Source: Spongilla lacustris (taxonomy: Eukaryota > Porifera > Demospongiae > Spongillida > Spongillidae). Taken from it: a stretch of DNA of 64,000 nt. The stretch is from the NCBI GenBank assembly GCA_949361645.1, contig OX442423.1, positions 8,513,459 through 8,577,458 on the forward strand. The letters are read 5' to 3'. Below the pieces are notes generated by a model that worked only from the letters and a program-made list of their open reading frames with translations, did no database searches and was not told the origin of the DNA. Below, one piece after another: positions 11,706-26,406 of this stretch (its first letter is position 1; each line of letters starts with the position of its first letter). Made by a program: the position numbers and the translations under genes.

Positions 11706-13100
11706 CAACAACAAAACACTAACTCTACCTCTGTGATTTGGTCACATTTCAAGGTACACAAAGCATGCATGGTGTAATTACTGCCACAAGCCCTATGTCA
11801 GGGATCACTCAACTCTTCTTAGGCAAGGACATCATAAGGAGCAGCTGTCCAAGCCATGCATGGTACAATGAAGTTCCCCCTTAACTCTTTGTCATACATG
11901 TGCACCACCACTAATACTCATACTCTGGATCTTTAATTAAAGTCATGTGTTGATGACACTTCCATTCAAGAGCTGCACTTGCAACCTTATAAGTGCATAT
12001 TTGGTTACTGCAAAGTGAGTGCCGCAGTCCCAGGTACAACTGACCATGATAAAGAACTCCATTATTCGCATGACTTCTCATGGTTGAGAACCCCACACCT
12101 CCATAAAAAGAGTTGCTTGTTGGAACAATATGTGCCGGGATATGTGATCATTAAGACCAGCAGTTTAAAATCACATTTTATAAAATATACCAGAATACAT
12201 AATTATTACTAGCATTCCCAATACTGCCAATAACACACTAATTTAAATAGCTTCCTAACTGAGACAGGGCAAAATCAGTCAAAGCACACTTAGAGTTAAC
12301 ATGTGCACGATAACTCCATGCAGCATGCATGGTGTGACAATCTGCTTCCTCCACGTCTTGCTTTATGGGTGGATCCTGGCCTGGTCCGACCTGCCAGGCT
12401 TAGTCGGGCTGTGCTGGCCTTGGTCAACCCTGCTCAGAAGGTCCCCTATGTGGTTATGTTAACTACTAGTAGTTGTCCTCTATTAATCTATTAACAGACA
12501 ATCCATGATCCACAATGAAAGAGTATCTAATAAAAGTAACAAATTACAAAACCCGAGTGGTTGTATTTAGTAAGGCAGCCCTGCCATTATGGACCCTCCC
12601 CCTCCCCCACCCCTTCTCGTTACACAGTACTAATTATGCACTAGTGTGTTCACACTTGCCTTCTCGTGACATAAAAATGCTCCCCATGTGCATCATTTAT
12701 TATTGCCACTAGTTAGTTAAATGATGGGAGGTCAGGGAACAATATATGGACCCTTTGGGGGGAAGATGTTTTAAAAAGCAATGTATTCACCATTTGTACT
12801 GGCGTTTGATCTGTCTGTACCTTTAAATAGAGTGTTCAATCTATGATCTTTCCCATTTTAATTTGGTGGAATCAATTATACTCTTGTCACCAACATATCC
12901 CCACATGCATGTGGTACAAGTAAAAATGAGACATTAATAAACATTTGGGATTACCTTGGAGACAGGATTACCATGGGTGACATGCCAGAATCATGGGATA
13001 CAAGTTGTGTTGATGCCCCTCCCCCTTCCTATCTAACCAGCATGTCCCAGGAAGCAGGAGCAGTTCAAGCACAGGCAGAGGCAAGGAAAGAAGTACAACT
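11706..13100. other. Non-coding, no gene seen
   Basis: No convincing exon. A 42-codon open stretch at 12973-13100 (MGDMPESWDTSCVDAPPPSY...) runs straight into the tandem repeat at 13.1 kb. It has coding-like composition but no clear splice context, so I do not call it. Short words containing CATGCATGGT recur at 11763, 11852 and 12322. Confidence 0.4.
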
Positions 13101-13350
13101 ACCTCACCTCACCTCACATGCCTACCCACACCTCACCTCACATGCCTACCCTCACCTCACCTCACATGCCTACCCTCACCTCACCTCACATGCCTACCCT
13201 CACCTCACCTCACCTCACATGCCTACCCTCACCTCACCTCACATGCCTACCCTCACCTCACCTCACATGCCTACCCTCACCTCACCTCACATGCCTACCC
13301 TCACCTCACCTCACATGCCTACCCACACCTCACCTCACATGCCTACCCTC
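13101..13350. repeat. 24-bp minisatellite
   Basis: Ten copies of a 24-bp unit, CACCTCACCTCACATGCCTA plus CCCT, with one expanded unit. Confidence 0.9.
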
Positions 13351-13697
13351 TTGTCTGTGGAGACAATTTGACTGGTATGGAGCCAGGGTACCACATCCTC
13401 GAGACATGAACTCTCATGTATACATGCATATCATTCATTACTTATTTTATAGAATGGTTGTACTATAAATAATGATAACACAAGATATTAAGCAGCACCC
13501 ATTCACATCCGTCCATTCATACTTCCCTGCGTCCGTACGGAGAAATCTAAAAGATCACTTTATTAAAATAGGAATATGGCTTGATCATGATAACGAGTAA
13601 TGGATGGAAGACGGTATGCAAGTTCACAGGTGTGGGTACTAAAGACATTGGGAAGGCAGAGCACACAGTCTGGGGACTGGTCTAGTTCTCCGGCTGA

Positions 13698-16600
13698 TCA
13701 CGTCTTGTGAAGCCCCCTCCCACCAATGATGGTAGAACCTTAAAGTGGGTAGGGTGGGTTAGGTTTGAGGATCACCCAGAGATGTAATCACTGACCTGGA
13801 CGCTGTATCACCATCATGGGCGAGGATTGCATTGGGGTAGCATGGATGATAGGCCTGGGGAGGATGGATAGTGTGGAGGGAAGGTGTGGAGGGATGGATG
13901 GTGTGGAGCGAAGGATGGTGTGGAGGGAGGGTGCGAAGGGATGGTGTGGAGGGATGTGTGGAGCATATCACCAAATGAACACACTGCAAGCATAACTGAC
14001 CTATGCTGCATGTGGTATGGCTGAGAGGTAGGGTGATTGAGGGATATTGATGCTGGAGTGCACAAAGGAATGCACATGTAAATGCATGCTGGAATAAATA
14101 CACAATGTTAAGCTTTAGAGCCGATAAAGCCACTTATGTAAGGTTGGGTAGGGAGGGAGGGAATGGGTGGGTAGGGGATGGGTAGGGGTGGATGGGTAGG
14201 GGGTGGGTATTCAAGTCAATTAGCTGGATCAAATTTTGATTCTATTTATCTTGTCTAATTCCCAGTCTAATCTCACCCCACCCCACCTGTAGAAGATTGT
14301 CATCCCTAAACCCTGGATCCACCCCTGCTAAGGCACAGAATGCCCCACAGCTACATGTACTAACTGCCAAAGTGCTATGAAGGTACCTTTACTGTGCTGT
14401 ATGTATACCAATACATGCACACTATACACATCGCTATACATGCATGTGTGTAGGTCATGTGCACACATCACTATACATGTAGGCCTTGTGCACACATCAC
14501 TATGCATGTATGTGTGTACACATCACACACATGTATGTGCATGTGCACACATCACTATGCATGTATGTGTGTGTGTGTGTACTGTGTGTGGGGCATGCGC
14601 ACACATCACTATGCATGTATGTGTGTGTGTACTGTGTGTAGGGCATGTGTACACACCACTATGCATGTATGTGTGTGTGTACTGTGTGTAGGGCATGTGC
14701 ACACATCACTATGCATGTATGTGTGTGTGTACTGTGTGTAGGGCATGTGTACACACCACTATGCATGTATGTGTGTGTGTGTACTGTGTGTAGGGCATGT
14801 GCACACACCACTATGCATGTATGTGTGTGTGTACTGTGTGTAGGGCATGTGTACACATACGTTGACATTGATTTTGTGACAGGCCACTGTCAGTACTTCT
14901 AGGGGTTAACTCGTAAGTTCGTCTGGCACCAGATGTCAAAGGCGTACTGCAACAGAAGTAGGTGGGCATCATGGGGTGGGGTTGGGGGGGGGGGGGGGGA
15001 TAATGGCAAACATGACGTCAAAGACTGAAGTGAGGTGGGTTTGAATGGTGCTGGGGGGTGTGAGAGAGGAAGGGGTGAGGTGGGCTTCAATGGTGCTGGG
15101 GTGTGTGAGAGAGGAAGGGAGCTTGCATACGTGTTGGAGCTCTGGTGGGGACCCCCTGGTCCCTGCAACCGGGACATTAACAACGGCTGACTACTGCTTC
15201 CCGAGGATTGTGAATAAGCACTGAAGGATGTGTGTATGTGTGTATGTGTGTATGTGTGGGTGGGTGGGAGGGAGGGAGGGAGGGAGGGAGGGAGGGAGGG
15301 AGGGAGGGAGGGAGGGAGGGAGGGAGGGAGGAAGGGAGGGAGGGAGAGAGGGAGGGAGGTATTGAGGCAGGGGGAGGTAACATGCTGCAGGTCACTCACC
15401 TCACAGTGGAGCTCCCACCAGGAGAGACTAGTCCATTTGCTCCCTGCGTCCGAGACATCAATACTGTATGAGTCGGATGACCAGAAGGTGGATATGAACT
15501 GCACGTAAGAGAAGAGAGCTAATAATCACCGAACTAGCTGGAAAGGAGAACCAAGGTAGAGAAATGGTTACCTTGGAGTCTGACTCAGTATTCTATTCAG
15601 AATGCCCGTGGGAGTGGCCTGTATTCCCCCTGCAGAAGAATTGCATCATGCTGTCACAATAGACACATGCCAACCTTTTCCCCCCACCATTTCCACCTCC
15701 CAACTCCATTTCAGTGGATATGAAAACAGCACAGTGTGAACACAGAGATGTTTACATATCACTTGTGTATGAGTTGGCCATGATGAATGTACAGCATAGA
15801 TGTGAACAACAAGGAAATAAACACATCAAAGGAGACTTAAGCCAATGGTATGAGGAGGAGGAAATGGAAACTATGCATAGCAATATGTAGGGCTGCTGAC
15901 CTATGTAGGTATGAGGGACTGCTGACCTATGTAGGTACGAGGGAATGCTGACCTATGGAGGTATGAGGGACTGATGACCTATGGAGGTATGAGGGACTGA
16001 TGACCTATGGAGGTATGAGGGACTGCTGACCTATGTAGGTATGAGGGACTGCTGACCTATGGAGGTATGAGGGACTGCTGACCTATGTAGGTATGAGGGA
16101 ATGCTGACCTATGGAGGTATGAGGGAATGCTGACCTATGTAGGTATGAGGGACTGCTGACCTATGTAGGTATGAGGGACTGCTGACCTATGTAGGTATGA
16201 GGGAATGCTGACCTATGTAGGTATGAGGGACTGCTGACCTATGTAGGTATGAGGGACTGATGACCTATGGAGGTATGAGGGACTGCTGACCTATGTAGGT
16301 ATGAGGGACTGCTGACCTATGGAGGTATGAGGGACTGCTGACCTATGTAGGTATGAGGGAATGCTGACCTATGGAGGTATGAGGGAATGCTGACCTATGT
16401 AGGTATGAGGGACTGCTGACCTATGGAGGTATGAGGGACTGCTGACCTATGTAGGTATGAGGGAATGCTGACCTATGGAGGTATGAGGGAATGCTGACCT
16501 ATGTAGGTATGAGGGAATGCTGACCTATGGAGGTATGAGGGACTGATGACCTATGGAGGTATGAGGGACTGATGACCTATGGAGGTATGAGGGACTGCTG

Positions 16601-19600
16601 ACCTATGTAGGTATGAGGGACTGCTGACCTATGGAGGTATGAGGGACTGCTGACCTATGTAGGTATGAGGGAATGCTGACCTATGGAGGTATGAGGGAAT
16701 GCTGACCTATGTAGGTATGAGGGACTGCTGACCTATGTAGGTATGAGGGACTGCTGACCTATGTAGGTATGAGGGAATGCTGACCTATGTAGGTATGAGG
16801 GACTGCTGACCTATGTAGGTATGAGGGACTGCTGACCTATGTAGGTATGAGGGACTACTGACCTATGTAGGTATGAGGGACTGCTGACCTATGTAGGTAT
16901 GAGGGACTGCTGACCTATGTAGGTATGAGGGAATGCTGACCTATGTAGGTATGAGGGACTGCTGACCTATGTAGGTATGAGGGACTGCTGACCTATGTAG
17001 GTATGAGGGACTACTGACCTATGTAGGTATGAGGGACTGCTGACCTATGTAGGTATGAGGGACTGCTGACCTATGTAGGTATGAGGGACTGCTGACCTAT
17101 GTAGGTATGAGGGAATGCTGACCTATTGCACATAAATGTGGCGAAGTAACAAGACAGAGCAGGATGCACACTTGTAAGTGACCCGGTGGTGTTGGGGTTA
17201 AATTGTTAGTTGGCTAAGCTTACCCATCTGGCCATTGGTGGGAGGCGCCCGCACAGTGACCCGGGCAGGACCAGGTGGAACACGAGGTGGGGGCTATAAA
17301 TAGAAGGATTTGTGACAGACAAAGCATGTGTGCAAGGAGGTGTGTGGACACCTACCATGTTTACATCTGCCTTCAGAGGTGATGATTGAACTGAATACAC
17401 TGGATCATGTGAGGAACAGGATCATATGTGGGTGGTGATCATGTATCATATGTGGGTGGTGATCATGTCTCATATGTGAGTGGTGATCATGTATCATATG
17501 TGGGTGGTGATCATGTATCATATGTGGGTGGTGATCATGTATCATATGTGAGTGGTGATCATGTATCATATGTGGGTGGTGATCATGTATCATATGTGAG
17601 TGGTGATCATGTATCATATGTGGGTGGTGATCATGTCTCATATGTGAGTGGTGATCATGTATCATATGTGAGTGGTGATCATGTCTCATATATGGGTGGT
17701 GATCATGTGATGAACAGGATTATATGTGGGTGGTAATCATGTGATCAATCAGGTGTGCAAGGGAAGTAATACGATACAAATGCACACATTAATTGGACAA
17801 TGGTTTTCATTCTAAGAGGCTTCTGTGTCGAAGTATAAAGGGAGTCAGAGTTAGTACCACTGGTTAGGTACAGTCCAATAGTACCATTGGTTAGTAGTAC
17901 CAATGGTTAGTAGCACCATTGGTTAGTAGTATCATTGGTTAGTAGTATCATTGGTTAGTAGTATCATTGGTTAGTAGTACCATTGGTTAGTAGTACCATT
18001 GGTTAGTAGTACCATTGGTTAGTAGTATCATTGGTTATACAGTGCACACATACTGTACCTCTAACATCACCTGTTCTAGGGGAAGGGGTTGTCATGACAG
18101 CCGTGCCATTTGGAGTGATCCTGCAAAGAAGGAAGGATTCTTACCCACAACCAAGAGAGCATGTGGGAGACATACCTCCCCCCACCACCACCTCCACTGC
18201 CACCACACCTGGGCGTTGATCTCTCACCCTGTTAAACCAATGCATGTACACATGGCTACACCAATGCATGTACACATGGCTACACCAATGCATGTACACA
18301 TGGCTACACCAATGCATGTACACACGGCTACACCAATGCATGTACACATGGCTACACCAATGCATGTACACATGGCTACACCAATGCATGTACACATGGC
18401 TACACCAATGCATGTACACATGGCTACACCACATGGCTACACCAATGCTATCACATGGCTACACCAATGCATGTACACATGGCTACACCAATGCATGTAC
18501 ACATGGCTACACCATGCATGTACACATGGCTACACCATGCATGTACACATGGCTACACCAATGCATGTACACATGGCTACACCATGCATGTACACATGGC
18601 TACACCAATGCATGTACACACGGCTACACCATGCATGTACACATGGCTACACCAATGCATGTACACACGGCTACACCATGCATGTACACATGGCTACACC
18701 AATGCATGTACACACGGCTACACCATGCATGTACACATGGCTACACCATGCATGTACACATGGCTACACCAATGCATATACACATGGCTACACCAATGCA
18801 TGTACACATGGCTACACCACATGGCTACACCAATGCATGTACACATGGCTACACCATGCATGTACACATGGCTACACCATGCATGTACACACGGCTACAC
18901 CAATGCCATCACATGGCTACACCATGCATGTACACATGGCCAGTGGCGAGGTGGCTTGTCTGTCACTGGGGGGGGCAAATACACAGACTGCCGCCCCCCC
19001 CCCCCCCCCCCCCCCCCCCACGTACACACGCACACACAAATACACATGTTGCCTTTCTGTCAGAATTTCCTATCTCGTTACAGGGGTGGATGCATGATTT
19101 TGGCGAGGAGGGGGTGGTTTCCACTTGGATAATTGACGCGTCGAAGACAGGGAAGGGCGCGCGCGAAGCGCGCGAAAATTTTTGTGGTGCGCGTTCTAAT
19201 TTTTCCAGATTGTATTGGAAACTAAGGCAATCAACACCAATAAATAGTGCCCTTTGTTCAAGCAGCACGATAACATATTAACACGTAGCCGTTTCTAGAT
19301 CTCATGACATCAGTCAAGCCGAAGTTTTAGCCGGAACTATTTACAACTACATGTAAAGAGTAATGTAATTGTTTACGTACGTAACCGTACTATTACGTAA
19401 CAAATGCTATAAATATATATCACGTGGGGTGAAATCCCACTCCGATCGCCGATGTTCGCTATTGATGAATTCGTCCCCATGACTTAATAGTCTATACTAC
19501 ATAAATAATCATCTTAATTAAACACATTTCGTGTAATTTGCTTGGCGGCTGGTGCGCCCCTATCGTCAGTTTGGCGCCCCCTTTTTAAGGCCAGCTGGGG

Positions 19601-22600
19601 GGGCAACTGCCCCCCCTGCCCCCCCGGCCACCTCGCCACTGCACATGGCTACACCATGCATGTACACATGGCTACACCATGCATGTACACATGGCTACAC
19701 CATGCATGTACACATGGCTACACCATGCATGTACACATGGCTACACCATGCATGTACACATGGCTACACCAATGCATGTACACACGGCTACACCATGCAT
19801 GTACACATGGCTACACCATGCATGTACACATGGCTACATCAATGCATGTACACATGGCTACACCAATGCATGTACACATGGCTACACCAATGCATGTACA
19901 CATGGCTACACCATGCATGTACACATGGCTACATCAATGCATGTACACATGGCTACACCAATGCATGTACACACGGCTACACCAATGCCATCACATTGCT
20001 ACACCAATGCATGTACACATGGCTACACGATGCATGTACACATGGCTACACCATGCATGTACACATGGCTAAACCAATGCCATCACATGGCTACACCAAT
20101 GCATGTACACATGGCTACACCAATGCATGTACACATGGCTACACCATGCATGTACACATGGCTACACCATGCATGTACACATGGCTACACCATGCATGTA
20201 CACATGGCTACACCATGCATGTACACATGGCTACACCATGCATGTACACATGGCTACACCATGCATGTACACATGGCTACACCATGCATGTACACATGGC
20301 TACACCATGCATGTACACATGGCTACACCATGCATGTACACATGGCTACACCATGCATGTACACATGGCTACACCATGCATGTACACATGGCTACACCAA
20401 TGCATGTACACACGGCTACACCATGCATGTACACATGGCTACACCATGCATGTACACATGGCTACATCAATGCATGTACACATGGCTACACCAATGCATG
20501 TACACATGGCTACACCAATGCATGTACACATGGCTACACCAATGCATGTACACATGGCTACACCAATGCATGTACACATGGCTACACCAATGCATGTACA
20601 CACGGCTACACCAATGCCATCACACGGCTACACCAATGCATGTACACATGGCTACACCATGCATGTACACACGGCTACACCATGCATGTACACACGGCTA
20701 CACCATGCATGTACACATGGCTACACCAATGCATGTACACATGGCTACACCAATGCATGTACACATGGCTACACCAATGCATGTACACACGGCTACACCA
20801 ATGCATGTACACATGGCTACACCAATGCATGTACACACGGCTACACCAATGCCATCACATGGCTACACCAATGCATGTACACATGGCTACACCAATGCAT
20901 GTACACATGGCTACACCAATGCATGTACACATGGCTACAACACATGGCTACACCAATGCTATCACATGGCTACACCAATGCATGTACACATGGCTACACC
21001 AATGCATGTACACATGGCTACACCATGCATGTACACATGGCTACACCAATGCATGTACACACGGCTACACCATGCATGTACACATGGCTACACCATGCAT
21101 GTACACATAGCTACATCAATGCATGTACACATGGCTACACCAATGCATGTACACATGGCTACATCAATGCATGTACACATGGCTACACCAATGCATGTAC
21201 ACATGGCTACACCAATGCATGTACACATGGCTACACCATGCATGTACACATGGCTACATCAATGCATGTACACATGGCTACACCAATGCATGTACACACG
21301 GCTACACCAATGCCATCACATTGCTACACCAATGCATGTACACATGGCTACACGATGCATGTACACATGGCTACACCATGCATGTACACATGGCTAAACC
21401 AATGCCATCACATGGCTACACCAATGCATGTACACATGGCTACACCAATGCATGTACACATGGCTACACCATGCATGTACACATGGCTACACCATGCATG
21501 TACACATGGCTACACCATGCATGTACACATGGCTACACCATGCATGTACACATGGCTACACCATGCATGTACACATGGCTACACCATGCATGTACACATG
21601 GCTACACCATGCATGTACACATGGCTACACCATGCATGTACACATGGCTACACCATGCATGTACACATGGCTACACCATGCATGTACACATGGCTACACC
21701 ATGCATGTACACATGGCTACACCATGCATGTACACATGGCTACACCAATGCATGTACACACGGCTACACCATGCATGTACACATGGCTACACCATGCATG
21801 TACACATGGCTACATCAATGCATGTACACATGGCTACACCAATGCATGTACACATGGCTACACCAATGCATGTACACATGGCTACACCAATGCATGTACA
21901 CATGGCTACACCAATGCATGTACACATGGCTACACCAATGCATGTACACACGGCTACACCAATGCCATCACACGGCTACACCAATGCATGTACACATGGC
22001 TACACCATGCATGTACACACGGCTACACCATGCATGTACACACGGCTACACCATGCATGTACACATGGCTACACCAATGCATGTACACATGGCTACACCA
22101 ATGCATGTACACATGGCTACACCAATGCATGTACACACGGCTACACCAATGCATGTACACATGGCTACACCAATGCATGTACACACGGCTACACCAATGC
22201 CATCACATGGCTACACCAATGCATGTACACATGGCTACACCAATGCATGTACACATGGCTACACCAATGCATGTACACATGGCTACAACACATGGCTACA
22301 CCAATGCTATCACATGGCTACACCAATGCATGTACACATGGCTACACCAATGCATGTACACATGGCTACACCATGCATGTACACATGGCTACACCAATGC
22401 ATGTACACACGGCTACACCATGCATGTACACATGGCTACACCATGCATGTACACATAGCTACATCAATGCATGTACACATGGCTACACCAATGCATGTAC
22501 ACACGGCTACACCAATGCATGTACACATGGCTACACCAATGCATGTACACATGGCTACACCATGCATGTACACATGGCTACATCAATGCATGTACACATG

Positions 22601-25600
22601 GCTACACCAATGCATGTACACACGGCTACACCAATGCCATCACATTGCTACACCAATGCATGTACACATGGCTACACGATGCATGTACACATGGCTACAC
22701 CATGCATGTACACATGGCCACACCAATGCCATCACATGGCTACACCAATGCATGTACACATGGCTACACCAATGCATGTACACATGGCTACACCATGCAT
22801 GTACACATGGCTACACCATGCATGTACACATGGCTACACCATGCATGTACACATGGCTACACCATGCATGTACACATGGCTACACCATGCATGTACACAT
22901 GGCTACACCATGCATGTACACATGGCTACACCATGCATGTACACATGGCTACACCATGCATGTACACATGGCTACACCATGCATGTACACATGGCTACAC
23001 CATGCATGTACACATGGCTACACCATGCATGTACACATGGCTACACCAATGCATGTACACACGGCTACACCATGCATGTACACATGGCTACACCATGCAT
23101 GTACACATGGCTACATCAATGCATGTACACATGGCTACACCAATGCATGTACACATGGCTACACCAATGCATGTACACATGGCTACACCAATGCATGTAC
23201 ACATGGCTACACCAATGCATGTACACATGGCTACACCAATGCATGTACACACGGCTACACCAATGCCATCACACGGCTACACCAATGCATGTACACATGG
23301 CTACACCATGCATGTACACACGGCTACACCATGCATGTACACATGGCTACACCAATGCATGTACACATGGCTACACCAATGCATGTACACATGGCTACAC
23401 CAATGCATGTACACACGGCTACACCAATGCATGTACACATGGCTACACCAATGCATGTACACACGGCTACACCAATGCCATCACATGGCTACACCAATGC
23501 ATGTACACATGGCTACACCAATGCATGTACACATGGCTACACCAATGCATGTACACATGGCTACAACACATGGCTACACCAATGCTATCACATGGCTACA
23601 CCAATGCATGTACACATGGCTACACCAATGCATGTACACATGGCTACACCATGCATGTACACATGGCTACACCATGCATGTACACATGGCTACACCATGC
23701 ATGTACACATGGCTACACCATGCATGTACACATGGCTACACCATGCATGTACACATGGCTACACCAATGCATGTACACACGGCTACACCAATGCCATCAC
23801 ACGGCTACACCAATGCATGTACACACGGCTACACCAATGCATGTACACATGGCTACACCAATGCATGTACACATGGCTACACCAATGCATGTACACACGG
23901 CTACACCAATGCATGCACACATGGCTACACCATGCATGTACACATGGCTACACCAATGCATGTACACATGGCTACACCAATGCATGTACACACGGCTACA
24001 CCAATGCCATCACATGGCTACACCAATGCATGTACACATGGCTACACCAATGCATGTACACATGGCTACACCAATGCATGTACACACGGCTACACCAATG
24101 CCATCACATGGCTACACCAATGCATGTACACATGGCTACAACACATGGCTACACCAATGCTATCACATGGCTACACCAATGCATGTACACATGGCTACAC
24201 CAATGCATGTACACATGGCTACACCATGCATGTACACATGGCTACACCATGCATGTACACATGGCTACACCATGCATGTACACATGGCTACACCATGCAT
24301 GTACACATGGCTACACCATGCATGTACACATGGCTACACCATGCATGTACACATGGCTACACCATGCATGTACACATGGCTACACTATGCATGTACACAT
24401 GGCTACACCATGCATGTACACATGGCTACACCATGCATGTACACATGGCTACACCATGCATGTACACATGGCTACACCAATGCATGTACACACGGCTACA
24501 CCATGCATGTACACATGGCTACACCATGCATGTACACATGGCTACATCAATGCATGTACACATGGCTACACCATGCATGTACACATGGCTACACCATGCA
24601 TGTACACATGGCTACACCAATGCATGTACACATAGCTACACGATGCATGTACACATGGCTACACCAATGCCATCACATGGCTACACCATGCATGTACACA
24701 TGGCTACACCAATGCAATCACATGGCTACACCAATGCTATCACATGGCTACACTTCCCCTTTGCAAGCAAACAGGGTTCAGAGGGAAAGGTGAGTGGAGT
24801 GAGGAGGTGGATGGAGTGAGGAGGTGGATGGAGTGAGGAGGTGGATGGAGTGAGGAGGTGGATGGAGTGAGGAGGTGGATGGAGTGAGGAGGTGGATGGA
24901 GTGAGGAGGTGGATGGAGTGAGGAGGTGGATGGAGTGAGGAGGTGGATGGAGTGAGGAGGTGGGTGGAATGAGGAGGTGGATAGAGTGAGGAGGTGGAGT
25001 GAGGGAAAGCCCCAAACAGGCAATTATAACTTGCCCTGCCCAACAAGGTCTTCAGCTTGGCATTCTCCTCCTTTAGGAGTTGATTCTCCCTGCATTAGGG
25101 GAAGGTATAAATGCATACACCTGCAAGGTGGGTAAGCAGTAGCCGAACACACACATACACACAAGCACACATACATGCACACACATACATACACACATAC
25201 AAATGCATACACACCACACACACATACACACCACACACACATATGCACACACACTGAACACACACACACACACATACATACACACATACAAACACATACA
25301 CACACCACACACACACATGCACACATACATGCACACACACAGAACACACACAAGCACACATACATGCACACACACAGAACACACACAAGCACACATACAT
25401 GCACACACACACAACACACACACACACACATGCACACACACAGAACACACACATGCACACACACACACATGCACACACACACACACACACACACATACAC
25501 ACACCCAATGTACCTTTGCAGGTCAGCAGTAGAAGCTCTTAAAGCCTCCAGGTCTGAGATCTAACAAATGAAGTAACGATCAGCCCAGGCACACAGTGTG

Positions 25601-25712
25601 AGAGAGGTGGGCCAGTGTGAGAGAGGTGGGCCTACGCACGTATTTTGCTTTGTAGTCCGACAACTTCTGTCTGTGTCCTTTCTGGAACTCAAGAACCTGC
25701 AGGGACGTGTGT

Positions 25713-25767
<55 letters not shown>

Positions 25768-26350
25768 TTATGTGTGCGCATGTGTGTGGTGTGTGTGGTG
25801 TGTGTATGTGTGTGTGTGTGTGGTGTGTGTGTATGTTTATGTGTGTGCATGTGTGTGGTGTGTGTGCATGTGTGTGTGGTGTGTGCGTATGTTTATGTGT
25901 GTGCGTGTGTGCATGTGTGTGTGGTGTGTGTGTATGTTTATGTGTGTGCGTGTGTGCATGTGTGCATGTGTGTATGTGTGTGTGGTATGTGTATGTATGT
26001 TTATGTGTGCCATATGCATGTGTGTGAGATGTTGTTTAATGTGTTGTACACGTGCGTACATGTTTGCGGTCACATCATAACTGGGGTTAACTAAAATGGA
26101 TTGCCGCACGCATACCATTTCCACTTGGCAGCACCTATTTACAAAGCTTGGCAAACAGTAGCCATGTTGGACCGTGAACACCCCAAGGTGGCCTCACCTG
26201 AATGAGTCTCTTGGCTAGCTCGACGGGATCAGTGAAGTACCTTTCTATCTCCGGTCGGAGCTGGATAAGATTGAGGATGAGAGCACAAGTGTAAGCATTT
26301 GCTAACAAGTATTAGCTAGCTTACACACACATACACATACATACATGCTC

Positions 26351-26406
<56 letters not shown>

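Noticed and set aside
12973..13371. 132-codon frame starting MGDMPESWDTSC
   Set aside because: The first 42 codons look plausible but the rest is the 24-bp repeat, and no splice site or homology supports it.
15230..15508. Plus-strand GGREGGRE frames over the (GGGA)n tract
   Set aside because: Low-complexity repeat translation overlapping real minus-strand exons of the RNF212-like gene.
18236..24752. CRISPR-like array of short regular repeats
   Set aside because: Units abut without unique spacers, the host is clearly an animal, and the variants form higher-order blocks. It is a satellite-type array.
19552..24819. Plus-strand reading frames of 782 to 1170 codons rich in [16 protein letters not shown] and ACTHGYTN
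   Set aside because: They are the three frames of a stop-free 23/24-bp tandem repeat lying in an intron of a minus-strand gene. Units of 23 bp shift the frame repeatedly, and there is no unique protein sequence.
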